Origin: Astropecten irregularis
Taxonomy: Eukaryota > Echinodermata > Asteroidea > Paxillosida > Astropectinidae
Length of the DNA stretch: 64,000 nucleotides
NCBI GenBank assembly: GCA_963971285.1
Contig: OZ020261.1
Coordinates: forward strand, 2,790,001-2,854,000
Direction: 5' to 3'
Positions within the stretch are counted from its first letter, which is position 1, and each line of letters starts with the position of its first letter. The notes under the pieces were generated by a model, which had not been told where the DNA came from, searched no databases, and worked only from the letters and a program-made list of their open reading frames with translations. Positions 32,901 through 41,903 of the stretch are shown piece by piece. The position numbers were made by a program, and so were the translations under genes.

Positions 32901-34719
32901 CCAACAAGGCACAATAAGGAACAATGATCTAGGCACACAAAGGCACAGTGATGAGGTACAGCGATTAAGACACAAGCAATGAGGCAAATGAGGCACGGTG
33001 ATGAGGTACAACAATCGAGACACATCAAGGCATGATGATGAGGTACAATGATCTAGGCACACTAAGGCACAGTGATGAAATACAACAATTAAAACACAAT
33101 GAGGCACACTTATGTCGTACAACAATTGTGGCATAACAAGGCACGATGATGAGGTGCAACCAATAAGGCACAATGATCTAGGCACACTAAGGCACAGTGA
33201 TGAGGTACATCGATAAAGACACAATCAATGAGGCACAATGAGGCACGCTGATGCGTACAACAATCGAGGCACAATAAGGCACAGTGATGAGGTACAGCGA
33301 TTAAGACACAATCGATGAGGCACAAAGAGGCACGCTGATGAGGTACAACAGTCGAGACACAACAAGGAACAATGATAAGAAGCAACCAACTAGGCACAAT
33401 GATCTTGGCACACCAAGGCACAGTGATGAGATACAACGATTAAGACACAATGAGGCATAATGAGGCACGCTGATGACGGACAACAATCGAAACACAACAA
33501 GGCATGATGATGAGGTACAAACAACTAGCCACAATAAGGCACAATGATGAGGTACAATGATCTAGGCACACTAGGGCACACTGATGAAATACAATGATTA
33601 AAACACAATGAGGCACACTGGAGATGTACAACAATTGTGGCTTAACAAGGCACGATGATGAGGTACAGCGATTAGGACACAAGCAATGAGGCAAAATAAG
33701 GCAAGGTGATGAGGTACAACAATTGAGACACATCAAGGCACGATGATGAGGTACAATGATCTAGGCACACTAAGGCACAGAGATGAAACACAACAATTAA
33801 AACACAATGAGGCACACTAATGATGTACAACAATCGTGGCATAACAAGGCACGATGATGAGGTGCAACCAACAAGGCATAATAAGGCACAATGATCTAGG
33901 CACACTAAGGCACAGTGATAGAGGTACAGCGATTAAGACACAATCAATGAGGCACAATGAGGCACGCTGATGACGTACAACAATCGAGGCACAAAAAGAT
34001 ACGATGATGCGGTGCTACCAACAAGGCACAATAAGGCACAATGATCTGGGCACACAAAGGCACAGTGATGAGGTACAGCGATTAAGACACAAGCAATGAG
34101 GAACAATGAGGCACAGTAATGAGGAAAAACAATTGAGATATATCAAGGCACGATGATGAGTAGCAACCAACAAGGCACAATATGCTGATGCGTACAACAA
34201 TCGAGGCACAATAAGGCACAGTGATGAGGTACAGCGATTAAGACACAATCAATGAGGCACAAAGAGGCACGCTGATGAGGTACAACAGTCGAGACACAAC
34301 AAGGAACAATGATAAGAAGCAACCAACTAGGCACAATGATCTTGGCACACCAAGGCACAGTGATGAGATACAACGATTAAGACACAATGAGGCATAATGA
34401 GGCACGCCGATGACGTACAACAATCGAAACACAACAAGGCATGATGATGAGGTACAAACAACTAGCCACAATAAGGCACAATGATGAGGTACAATGATCT
34501 AGGCACACTAGGGCACACTGATGAAATACAATGATTAAAACACAATGAGGCACACTGGAGATGTACAACAATTGTGGCATAACAAGGCACGATGATGAGG
34601 TGCAACCAACAAGGCACAATGATCTAGGCACACTAAGGCACAGTGATGAGGTACAGCGATTAAGTCACAATCAATGAGGCACAATGAGGCACGCTGATGA
34701 CGAACAACTACCGAGGCAC
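20972..34719. repeat. Tandem pair of a 6,874-bp array block
   Basis: Copy 1 is 20972-27845 and copy 2 is 27846-34719. Identity at this offset starts at 20972/27846 (T against C just before) and ends at 27866/34740 (A against G just after). The exchange therefore happened in a 21-bp stretch, 27846-27866. Compared markers, including rare variants, are identical between copies. Confidence 0.87.
26770..28921. repeat. Tandem pair of a 1,076-bp array block
   Basis: Copies are 26770-27845 and 27846-28921. The flanking matches start and stop at the same 21-bp stretch (27846-27866) that bounds the 6,874-bp duplication, so one exchange junction explains both offsets. A paralogous pair lies at 43816-45967. 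Confidence 0.85.
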
Positions 34720-35882
34720 AACAAGGCACGATGATGAGGTGCAACCAACAAGGCACAATTAGGCACAATGATCGAGGCAAACTAAGGCACAGTGATGAGG
34801 TACAGCGATTAAGACACAAGCAATGAGGCAAATGAGGCACGGTGATGAGGTACAACAATCGAGACACATCAAGGCAAGATGATGAGGTACAATGATCTAG
34901 GCACACTAAGGCACAGTGATGAAATACAACAATTAAAACACAATGAGGCACACTTATGTCGTACAACAATCGTGGCATAACAAGGCACGATGATGAGGTG
35001 CAACTAATAAGGCACAATGATCTAGGCACACTAAGGCACAGTGATGAGGTACAGCGATTAAGACACAATCAATGAGGCACAATGAGGCACGCTGATGCGT
35101 ACAACAATCGAGGCACAATAAGGCACAGTGATGAGGTACAGCGATTAAGACCCAATCAATGAGGCACAAAGAGGAACGCTGATGAGGTACAACAGTCGAG
35201 ACACAACAAGGAACAATGATAAGAAGCAACCAACTAGGCACAATGATCTTGGCACACCAAGGCACAGTGATGAGATACAACGATTAAGACACAATGAGGC
35301 ATAATGAGGCACGCTGATGACGTACAACAATCGAAACACAACAAGACATGATGATGAATTACAAACAACTAGCCACAATAAGGCACAATGATGAGGTACA
35401 ATGATCTAGGCACACTAGGGCACAATGATGAAATACAATGATTAAAACACAATGAGGCACACTGGAGATGTACAACAATTGTGGCATAACAAGGCACGAT
35501 GATGAGGTGCAACCAACAAGGCACAATGATCTAGGCACACTAAGGCACAGTGATGAGGTACAGCGATTAAGTCACAATCAACGAGGCACAATGATGAGGT
35601 ACAATGATCTAGGCACACTAAGGCACAGAGATGAAACACAACAATTAAAACACAATGAGGCACACTAATGATGTACAACAATCGTGGCATAACAAGGCAC
35701 GATGATGAGGTGCAACCAACAAGGCATAATAAGGCACAATGATCTAGGCACACTAAGGCACAGTGATAGAGGTACAGCGATTAAGACACAATCAATGAGG
35801 CACAATGAGGCACGCTGATGACGTACAACAATCGAGGCACAAAAAGATACGATGATGCAGTGCTACCAACAAGGCACAATGA

Positions 35883-35887
35883 GGCAC
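35883..35887. repeat. Target-site duplication, left copy (GGCAC)
   Basis: GGCAC occurs directly before the left transposon end and again at 41899-41903 directly after the right end. The unoccupied paralog at 51156-51160 has it once. The repeat family itself is full of GGCAC, but the offset arithmetic supports a real duplication. Confidence 0.85.
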
Positions 35888-36520
35888 TATGGTGGCTTTA
35901 AAGGGACATCGCAAACAAATATTGACGTCAATATTGACGCCAATATTCACGACTTTTACCCCAAGTCGCAAATATTGACGCCAATATTGACGCCAATATT
36001 GACGACTTGGCCTCAAGTCGCAAATATTGACGTCAATATTGACGCCAATATTCACGACTTGGCCTCAAGTCGTAAATATTGACGCCAATATTGACGCCAA
36101 TATTCACGACTTAGCCTCCAAGTCGTAAATATTGACGCCAATATTGACGCCAATATTAACGACTTGGGCCCCAAGTCGTAAATATTGACGCCAATATTGA
36201 CGCCAATATTCACGACTTTTACCCCAAGTCGTAAATATTGACGTCAATATTGACGCCAATATTTACGACATGGCCTAAAGTCGCAAATATTGACGACAAT
36301 ATTGACGCCAATATTCACGCTTGGGCCCCAAGTCGCAAATATTGACGACAATATTGACGCCAATATTCACGACTTGGGCTCCAATTAGTCGCAAATATTT
36401 ACGCCAATTTTGACGCCAAAATTCACGACTTGGACCCCAAAGCGTAAATATTGACGCCAATATTGACGCCAATATTCAAGACTTGGGCCCCAAGTCGCAA
36501 ACCCACTCAGGCGTGAATTT
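35888..36520 (+). repeat. Left terminal inverted repeat of the foldback element
   Basis: It is about 633 bp. After a unique lead of about 45 bp come roughly 11 tandem monomers of about 53 bp. Each has two or three AATATTGACGCC 12-mers, then AATATTCAC and a short palindrome of the GACTTGGGGCCCCAAGTC type. The spacer within the palindrome varies (TTTACCCC, GGCCTC, GGGCCCC, AGCCTCC). It ends in a non-repetitive CACTCAGGCGTGAATTT that is mirrored at the inner end of the right repeat. Confidence 0.9.
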
Positions 36521-37179
36521 GTGGATTTTTTTAGTAACCTAGGTAGCTCGGTATGTTATGAAATAGTCTGGTGCACCCGTCTCGCTCGTGGTTGCGTGCA
36601 CTGATTGATTTTTGTCACTAACTGCGGTGTTGTACCAGCTCTATGCATGCTATGCTGTACGCATGCCACTCCGCCTCGCGAAAATGGAGACTGAAAACCG
36701 GGTAAATATAATTGTATTTCTTATTAGGCCTACTTTATTTATGTTTGTCATTAAAGTGACCCGAAATGAGTTGTTCCACTTGCGGTTGTCTTCCTGGGGA
36801 TTCATATTACTAAATTAGGCCCCCAATCCTCGATGTACTACCGGTTTTCGAGGGTGTGGTAGGCCTACGTAAGCATTAATTATTCCAAGCAAGACAAAAA
36901 GTCACATACAGAAGTTAACTGTTGATGACATGTAGTTTCGGCTTGCGGGGCCGGGGAGCACGTACGTACATAAAACAAATCAACTGATTGTATGATACAG
37001 GCCTGGGAGTCGCTACCAATGATAGGAGGTCAATCCTCAAAAACTTGATACCTCGACAACAGGTACACTGACGATTATAATCATATTCGTAAAAATAGCC
37101 CCTCACCTAACTGAACTCATTCCTCACCTTAATTATTATGAAAGCCAGCCCAGTATCATTACTTCCATTCCACCTGTCA

Positions 37180-37195
37180 CCCCCCCCCCCCCCCC
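37180..37195 (+). repeat. Poly-C tract (16 C)
   Basis: This is an uninterrupted run of 16 C inside the foldback interior, a likely slippage and sequencing-error hotspot. It has no evident role. Confidence 0.95.
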
Positions 37196-37584
37196 AACAA
37201 AGATGCCCCTAACAAATTCACCCTCAAACCAGCTGGTTAGGAGGCAACTTTGTTGGGGGCGACTTCTTGTTGGGGCCGAGCTTGCTGGGGGGAGAGCGGG
37301 GGACGACATGACCAGCCCCCAACTTGAATAAATTAAACCCATCAATATGTTTTAGGTTGTTCCATTTTGATCAGTGCAATTAGGTACAGTACTCGTAAGT
37401 CATAGTTATGTTTACAATGCTGCTGTTGCTATCTTAGAGATGTACATTGTAAGCACTTTACTTGTATCAATGCTGAAATGTTATTATTTGCAATCCTACA
37501 GTTGTTTACTGTTTATATAATTTAATGATGTAAAATCATTGACACAATTTTAAGATCGTTGTTTAAAAGGCAAATACATTTTAA

Positions 37585-37740
37585 ATGTCACTTAGTGTTG
37601 AGTTTGAGTCATACTCGTCAAGTCAGAGTCTCTTGCCTAACATAACTCAAGACTTAAGTCGAGTGCAAGTCAACAAAATTGCAACTTCAGGCCGAGTCCT
37701 GGACTCGAGTGACAGTTCCCATAATGAACTAAGTGAAGTA
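37585..37740 (+). repeat. Degenerate AAGTC/GAGTC simple-sequence tract
   Basis: GAGTC, AAGTC and CTCAAG words recur irregularly here (GAGTTTGAGTC, GTCAAGTCAGAGTC, GACTTAAGTCGAGTGCAAGTC). It resembles a decayed form of the clean AAGTC repeat at 61440-61525. A 65-codon open frame over it is best explained by the five-base periodic words. Confidence 0.55.
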
Positions 37741-37847
37741 TCTGTAGTTTTTACCTCCTATACCCCTCATTTAAAGTACTAACTACTATTCCCCTTTTCA
37801 ATGGCTTGTGTTCAGCATGTTTACTAAAGATTATGTTTTTCTTAAAG

Positions 37848-37953
37848 GTGACTTCCTCCATGATTCCTTCTATGTCTGATGATGAGTTGAAATCATTGGG
37901 AGTATCGAAGATTGGTGATCGCTATGAATTAAAAAGACAGTGCCAAGCTGTAG
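37848..37953 (+). CDS. Candidate exon, C-terminal half of a SAM-like domain (inside the transposon)
   Basis: The 106-bp segment is preceded by TTTTTCTTAAAG (acceptor) and followed by GTAG|GTGAGT, a consensus donor. It is open in one frame for 35 codons plus one base. It contains SDDELKSLGVSKIGDRYELK, matching the helix 4 to helix 5 pattern of SAM domains (acidic-x-L-x-x-LG-V/I-x-x-x-GDR-x-x-L-x-x). The first half of a SAM domain is not seen. SAM domains usually mediate protein oligomerisation. The exon could belong to a gene captured by the foldback element or to an element-encoded accessory protein. A phase-compatible downstream exon exists at 40806. Transcription is not shown. Confidence 0.5.
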
Positions 37954-38561
37954 GTGAGTTTTCATCAAGGAAGAGGGATATTTGACAATACACGGGTGTA
38001 CACTTCGAAAAATGCGCATGCGTGATAGCGCCTCGTTTTGAAGTTGTGATCAAAATCTAAGATGGCCACCAATGTGTAAACCCGTGTTTAGACCCCTTGC
38101 ATAACCCTTGCATAATGTGCAGCACTGCTGGTATGCTGATGTCATGTTAACTGTTTTACACCAGGCAGCTGTGGTTTAGTGTTCTGCTTGTTTTTGCCTC
38201 AGTGTGGGCGTTGTTTGAGTGCAGTGGCATACTACAGGTGGTTTGTTCAAGGTTTCCTGATATGGACAACCATTTGTCAAATGCTTGCTAAAATATTTTT
38301 ATTTTGGAATAGAACTTAACTACATTATGTCTTATTATTAATGTCAATTTCAATTTCAGGCCCTGTATGAAAGCTGGGTTCACATATGAATGTCAAATTA
38401 CAAAAATGATAGGCTATGGGTCAATTTGTTACCTGAATTGGAATATTGTAAGCTTTGTCCTTCCACACTCCATCTACATCAATATTTGCAATCCATTATA
38501 TGTTAACAGCTTTTCGAGACCCACTTTTCTTTTCTTTTCTTTTCTTTTTCTCCACTCATAG

Positions 38562-38611
38562 CACCGACTTCTCATTCAGTGGCTGATTATGACACGAGGC
38601 ATGTGCAGTGA
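38562..38611 (+). CDS. Possible alternative terminal exon after the SAM-like exon
   Basis: A strong acceptor precedes it: a long CTTTTCTTTTC pyrimidine tract, then CTCATAG. Joined to the one-base overhang of the exon at 37848-37953 it would read APTSHSVADYDTRHVQ and stop at 38609-38611. An AATAAA lies at 39346-39351. The splice site is better than the coding evidence, since the encoded tail has no recognisable domain. It may be a non-coding or alternative 3' exon. Confidence 0.25.
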
Positions 38612-38861
38612 TGAGGATAGTCCACCAACGAATCGTGGGAGTACAAGAACAAATTACGCTTAGAATTTGACGTGCTGTGCTGCATTAGATTTTTGTCCTG
38701 TATGTAGTAATATACCAGCAATGACATTCATTTTCTGTCATTTACGTAAAATACGCACACCATGTGCATGAAAGTACATGTATTCGCAAACTGTAGTGTA
38801 CATGTACCTTAACATGCTCAATAACAAGTAATGGTTTGGGTTTACATAACATGTATGTTTG

Positions 38862-39097
38862 AAAGAAGGTAGGTTTGCGGTGACACATGTAATCTTTTCT
38901 GTGAGAGTGTGTGGTTCTGAGAAGAACCGATGGTATTATTTTGAAACTGTGTGCTCTGTTTATCCTCAGTCACTCTCCTGAGGACAAACAGAGCACACTG
39001 TTCGGAATGTCGAGATAACTTCCACCGGTTCAAGTTCTCAGAAACAAACACTCTCGCAGAAGAGATTACATGGTGTCACCGCAAACCTACCTTCTTT
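38862..39097. mobile_element. Palindromic MITE-like element, 236 bp, nested in the foldback interior
   Basis: The ends are inverted copies starting AAAGAAGGTAGGTTTGCGG. They continue with a few mismatches for about 60 bp (GTGACAC, ATGTAATCT, TTCTG, GAGAGTG, TTCTGAGAA), and a second inner inverted repeat (GTGTGCTCTGTTT) surrounds a short central loop. The whole segment would fold into one long hairpin. No clear target duplication was found, so the superfamily is unknown. Coding frames across it are incidental. Confidence 0.75.
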
Positions 39098-40123
39098 TAG
39101 TACTTCCACCATGCATAGCTTCAAGTCTTATTTATGTATGTTTCATCAATATACATGTGTACTTAAATGGGTTTGTGTATCTGCAGCTTTTTTGTGATAC
39201 TTCTCCAGATAAAACTTTCAACTATGCCTCCATAATAAGTTGCAACCCATCACTTCTTAGCAGTCTTCAGAATGGGATTGTTTTTAATACTGCAAAACAT
39301 GCCTGTCTCAAAGTGTTGTTATTGGGATGCTTGTAAAAAAACTCAAATAAATACAGTACTTTCAAAGTTTTTGAAAAGCTGCAGATTTATCAGGCTTTTC
39401 TGATTTATCAAAATTGAACATTTATTTATTTGATGTGTGTATCGAAATATTGTATTTCAGTTCACTGAGTATATGGAACTTTAAATGATGCCTTTATAAT
39501 TTAAGTTATGCCACCATCACTCATTGGCAGATAGCAGTTTTACAGCTTACTGACAAGTATGGCTTTGGTGCATATTATTTTGAAGCTACATAAAATGGTA
39601 CGGTTTAAAACTAATATAAATTTTTGAATGAAAATGTTAAAAGACTTCACAGTTTCATCACAGGGAATGATTACACCCTTCAGTTCTGTGCACATATAAT
39701 GCACATCTACCTTGGAAGTTTAGTTTGAACATGTTTGTATTATTGTACACTGAAACATACACAACACGAATTATGCCATCATACTCAAAAAGGTTTTATT
39801 TTTACTGTATATTGTTGTCATGTACTTATTAATGGGACAATAATTATTTAGCAGAAATCAGTTCACAATACTTGGTTTGATTGTTAAGTAAGGGGGATTA
39901 TTTTGACATCTTAAACCCAATTTTATGAAAGTGGGATGTATGCACAGCATGTACGTACATATTTTCTACCATTAATTATGTCAACGCTGAACATGTTTAT
40001 TTACTATGCTTGAGTACATGTCATGTACATGTATATAGAACTTGTGTTTCAATCACATAATATGCTCGGTCACCCCTTACTTAGCAGGTTGAAAAATTCT
40101 GTCATATTAGTGAACACAGGGGG
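39098..40123. other. Foldback interior, no recognised gene
   Basis: This is AT-rich sequence with an AATAAA at 39346-39351 and several TACATGTA-type words. An 88-codon plus-strand frame (39070-39336) starts inside the MITE-like arm and has no recognisable domain. Nothing else is supported. Confidence 0.5.
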
Positions 40124-40520
40124 GTCAGACGAGTCGACCGGTGGGACAACTCGACTTGAGATAGGTCGACCGGTGAGACAGGTCGACCGGTGAGACATGT
40201 CGACCGTTGAGACAGGTCGACCGGTGAGACACAGGTCGACCGTTGAGACAGGTCGACCGGTGAGATAGGCCGAGACAGGTCGACCGGTGAGAAATATACC
40301 TGTCTCACCGGTCGACCTGTCTCGGCCTATCTCAACGGTCGACCTGTCTCAACGGTCGACCTGTCTCACCGGTCGACCTGTCTCACCGGTCGACCTGTCT
40401 CAACGGTCGACCTATCTCAACGGTCGACCTGTCTCACCGGTCGACCTGTCTCAACGGTCGACCTGTCTCACCGGTCGACCTGTCTCAAGTCGAGTTGTCC
40501 CACCGGTCGACTTGTCTGAC
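40124..40520. repeat. Second foldback palindrome built from GGTCGACCGGTGAGACA repeats
   Basis: This is a 397-bp inverted repeat. The left arm begins GTCAGACGAGTCGACCGGTG and the right arm ends in the inverse, CACCGGTCGACTTGTCTGAC. Each arm consists of tandem 17-bp units of the GGTCGACCGGTGAGACA type, alternating with a CGTTGAGACA variant, and the arms meet near 40298. The arms have unequal unit numbers (about 8 left and 11 right). ACACAGG occurs on both sides (40114-40120 and 40526-40532), but not directly at the arm ends. It is a small nested foldback element or an expanded minisatellite hairpin. Confidence 0.85.
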
Positions 40521-40805
40521 ATTCTACACAGGTATTAATCATAAGACAAATATCTAGGGCATCTAAGTAGGACAGTTACCTTCATTGCCACTGTAAAGTA
40601 TAGGCTTGATAGTTTGTTAATAGTGGTATTTTTAATTAAGGTATAATGTTAGTGTACTCAGTTTCTCAAAGAAAAAATAAATACATGCACATTTTATGTG
40701 TTACATGATGTGAAATAAAGATTTTGGTGACTATTCTATGCTTGAATTTTTTGTGTCTATATAATTATTATGAACAAATATAATTATAAAAAAAAAATCT
40801 TTTAG
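40521..40805. other. Foldback interior, AT-rich intron-like stretch
   Basis: There is no gene here. It contains AATAAA-type words (one at 40714-40719) and ends in an A-rich run followed by TCTTTTAG, a possible acceptor for the exon at 40806. Confidence 0.4.
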
Positions 40806-40972
40806 ATTGCCTTGCCACACTAATTCAGAGACAAAGTGCTACACTTTCAGAAATATTATCAAGAATAGAAGTCAGTGTTTTCCAACATCTTCATCGATCT
40901 TTATTCAATAATAACTCTTCAAATCATGTTAATTATCAAAACTGGGGAGTGGGGAGGCAATCATTTAAATAA
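40806..40972 (+). CDS. Candidate 3' exon, helical tail of the SAM-like gene
   Basis: After ATCTTTTAG an open frame of 55 codons runs to TAA at 40970-40972. With the one-base overhang from the exon ending at 37953 it starts with Asp and continues CLATLIQRQSATLSEILSRI, an apparently amphipathic helix, followed by an Asn-rich, low-conservation tail. There is no ATG at its start, which fits an internal or terminal exon. Phase agreement is a one-in-three coincidence, and no polyadenylation signal follows before the right terminal repeat. Treat it as a hypothesis. Confidence 0.28.
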
Positions 40973-41427
40973 TCAGATTTTTTAATCACAGCCAAAAGAC
41001 TACTAAAGTATTGGGAAGTGGGGTTTTGAGAAGGAAACCCGTACGTTCCTTCTCGATGACTCATGAATGTACATAACTGATACGCTATGAAATTGGTGGC
41101 GAAATTCACGGGGGTGAAGTGACTTGGGGCGAAATATTCATAGAGTGCACGCGAAAAAACCTAACTCGCCCCATATGTCCGTGTTTTCGCCCTCAACCTT
41201 TTTTGCCGAATTTCTCCCAAACGTGGCACTTTTGCACAAGGGGGAACAAGCAAATAATTATATGATCAGCATGTCCTAATAGTCAACTGGTGCAAAATTC
41301 AGCCCCTCCCTCGATGGTGGCCACGAAAATCATTTTCTAGAAGACTTTTTGCACTTCGTCCCATAAGATCGGTGGGTCTGGGTGCCAGACGGTGTAGGAA
41401 ACGGACGCCCCAAGTTGCTGTAAAAAA
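40973..41427. other. Foldback interior, 3' part
   Basis: No gene is recognised. Motifs such as GGCGAAATTCACGGGGGTGA and GACTTGGGGCG loosely resemble the terminal-repeat vocabulary. The stretch ends in a poly-A run just before the right terminal repeat. Confidence 0.45.
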
Positions 41428-41898
41428 AATTCACGCCTGAGTGGGTTTACGACTTGGGCTTAGTCGTGAATATTGGCGTCAATATTGGCGTAAATATTCG
41501 CGACTTGGGGCCCAAGTCGTGAATATTGGCGTCAATATTGGCGTCAATATTTACGACTTGGAGGCTAAGTCGTGAATATTGTCGTCAATTTTGGCGTCAA
41601 TATTTACGACTTGGGGTAAAAGTCGTGAATATTGGCGTCAATATTGGCGTAAATATTTGCGACTTTGGGGCCCAAGTCGTGAACATTGACGTCAATATTG
41701 GCGTAAATATTTACGACTTGAGGCCAAGTCGTGAATATTGGCGTCAATATTGACGTCAATATTTGCGACTTGATGCCAAGTCGTAAATTTTGGCGTCAAT
41801 ATTGGCGTCAATATTTGCGACTTGGGGTAAAAGTCGTGAATATTGGCGTCAATATTGGCGTCAATATTTGTTTGCGATGTCCCTTTAAAGCCACCATA
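41428..41898 (-). repeat. Right terminal inverted repeat of the foldback element
   Basis: It is about 471 bp and is the inverted counterpart of 35888-36520, with about 8 monomers instead of 11. The outer lead and the inner boundary word match the left repeat, so the length difference comes from monomer copy number alone. Frames reading NIGVNI or WRQYWRQY through both repeats are by-products of the 12-bp period. Confidence 0.9.
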
Positions 41899-41903
41899 GG
41901 CAC
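41899..41903. repeat. Target-site duplication, right copy (GGCAC)
   Basis: This is the partner of 35883-35887. The array resumes immediately with AGTAATGAGG, the same continuation seen after 51160. Confidence 0.85.

Larger units (their letters stand above)
1..35887. repeat. Satellite array, segment I (149-bp higher-order unit)
   Basis: This is a continuous head-to-tail repeat with no unique sequence, running in from the left window edge. Almost every module begins AGGCAC, AGGTAC or AGACAC. Short modules are 10 bp (AGGCACAATA type) or 14 bp (AGGCACAATGATCT type). The 27-bp modules are a 13-mer (AGGCACNNTGATG) plus a 14-mer (AGGTACAACAATCG). They combine in a fixed order into a unit of about 149 bp. 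The plus strand is purine-rich and poor in T. The segment ends at the target duplication of the transposon at 35888. No gene is supported inside it: minus-strand frames give Cys/Leu-rich peptides that repeat with the array and break because 149 is not a multiple of three. No function is evident. Confidence 0.97.
36521..37847. other. Foldback interior, 5' part
   Basis: This is unique AT-rich sequence with a modestly CpG-rich patch at 36575-36690. Within it, ATGGAGACTGAAAACCGG (36684-36701) directly precedes GTAAAT, a possible donor. This six-codon first exon would join in frame (phase 0) to the SAM-like exon at 37848. That is suggestive only, because a short ATG-to-GT match is easily fortuitous. 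Apart from a C16 run and a degenerate AAGTC tract, nothing else is recognised. Confidence 0.3.
35888..41898. mobile_element. Foldback-type DNA transposon with long tandem-repeat terminal inverted repeats
   Basis: This 6011-bp insertion in the satellite is flanked by GGCAC at 35883-35887 and 41899-41903. Its ends are exact inverted copies starting TATGGTGGCTTTAAAGGGAC. The left terminal repeat runs to about 36520 and the right one starts at about 41428. Both are made of AATATTGACGCC-type tandem monomers, and both end internally in the same CACTCAGGCGTGAATTT word. The paralogous array at 51156-51160 carries the unoccupied site. The two flank-to-paralog offsets (15273 and 9257) differ by 6016 bp, exactly element plus 5-bp duplication. 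The modular inverted repeats recall Drosophila FB and sea urchin TU foldback elements, but family membership is not established. No transposase was recognised, so it is probably non-autonomous. An alternative reading is ends CTATGG...CCATAG with a 3-bp GCA duplication. Confidence 0.92.

Noticed and set aside
1-35887. Hundreds of RTGATGA words resembling C boxes of C/D snoRNAs
   Set aside because: The word is part of the satellite module. I saw no consistently spaced CTGA box, terminal stem or guide region.
35885-35895. CACTATGG at the left transposon border, resembling a Transib/RAG-type heptamer
   Set aside because: The right border reads CCATAGGCAC, not CCATAGTG, and the empty site already contains GGCAC. 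The CAC is target DNA.
35930-36480. CRISPR-like regular repeats in the transposon arm
   Set aside because: The monomers are contiguous tandem repeats with small variation, have no unique spacers, and are mirrored in the opposite arm.
37585-37782. 65-codon frame upstream of the SAM-like exon
   Set aside because: It overlies a degenerate AAGTC/GAGTC tract and has no domain or splice support.
40287-40538. 83-codon frame with SPVDLSQRSTCLTGRP repeats
   Set aside because: It is a translation of the 17-bp palindromic repeat, and the opposite strand gives an equivalent frame. There is no gene signal.
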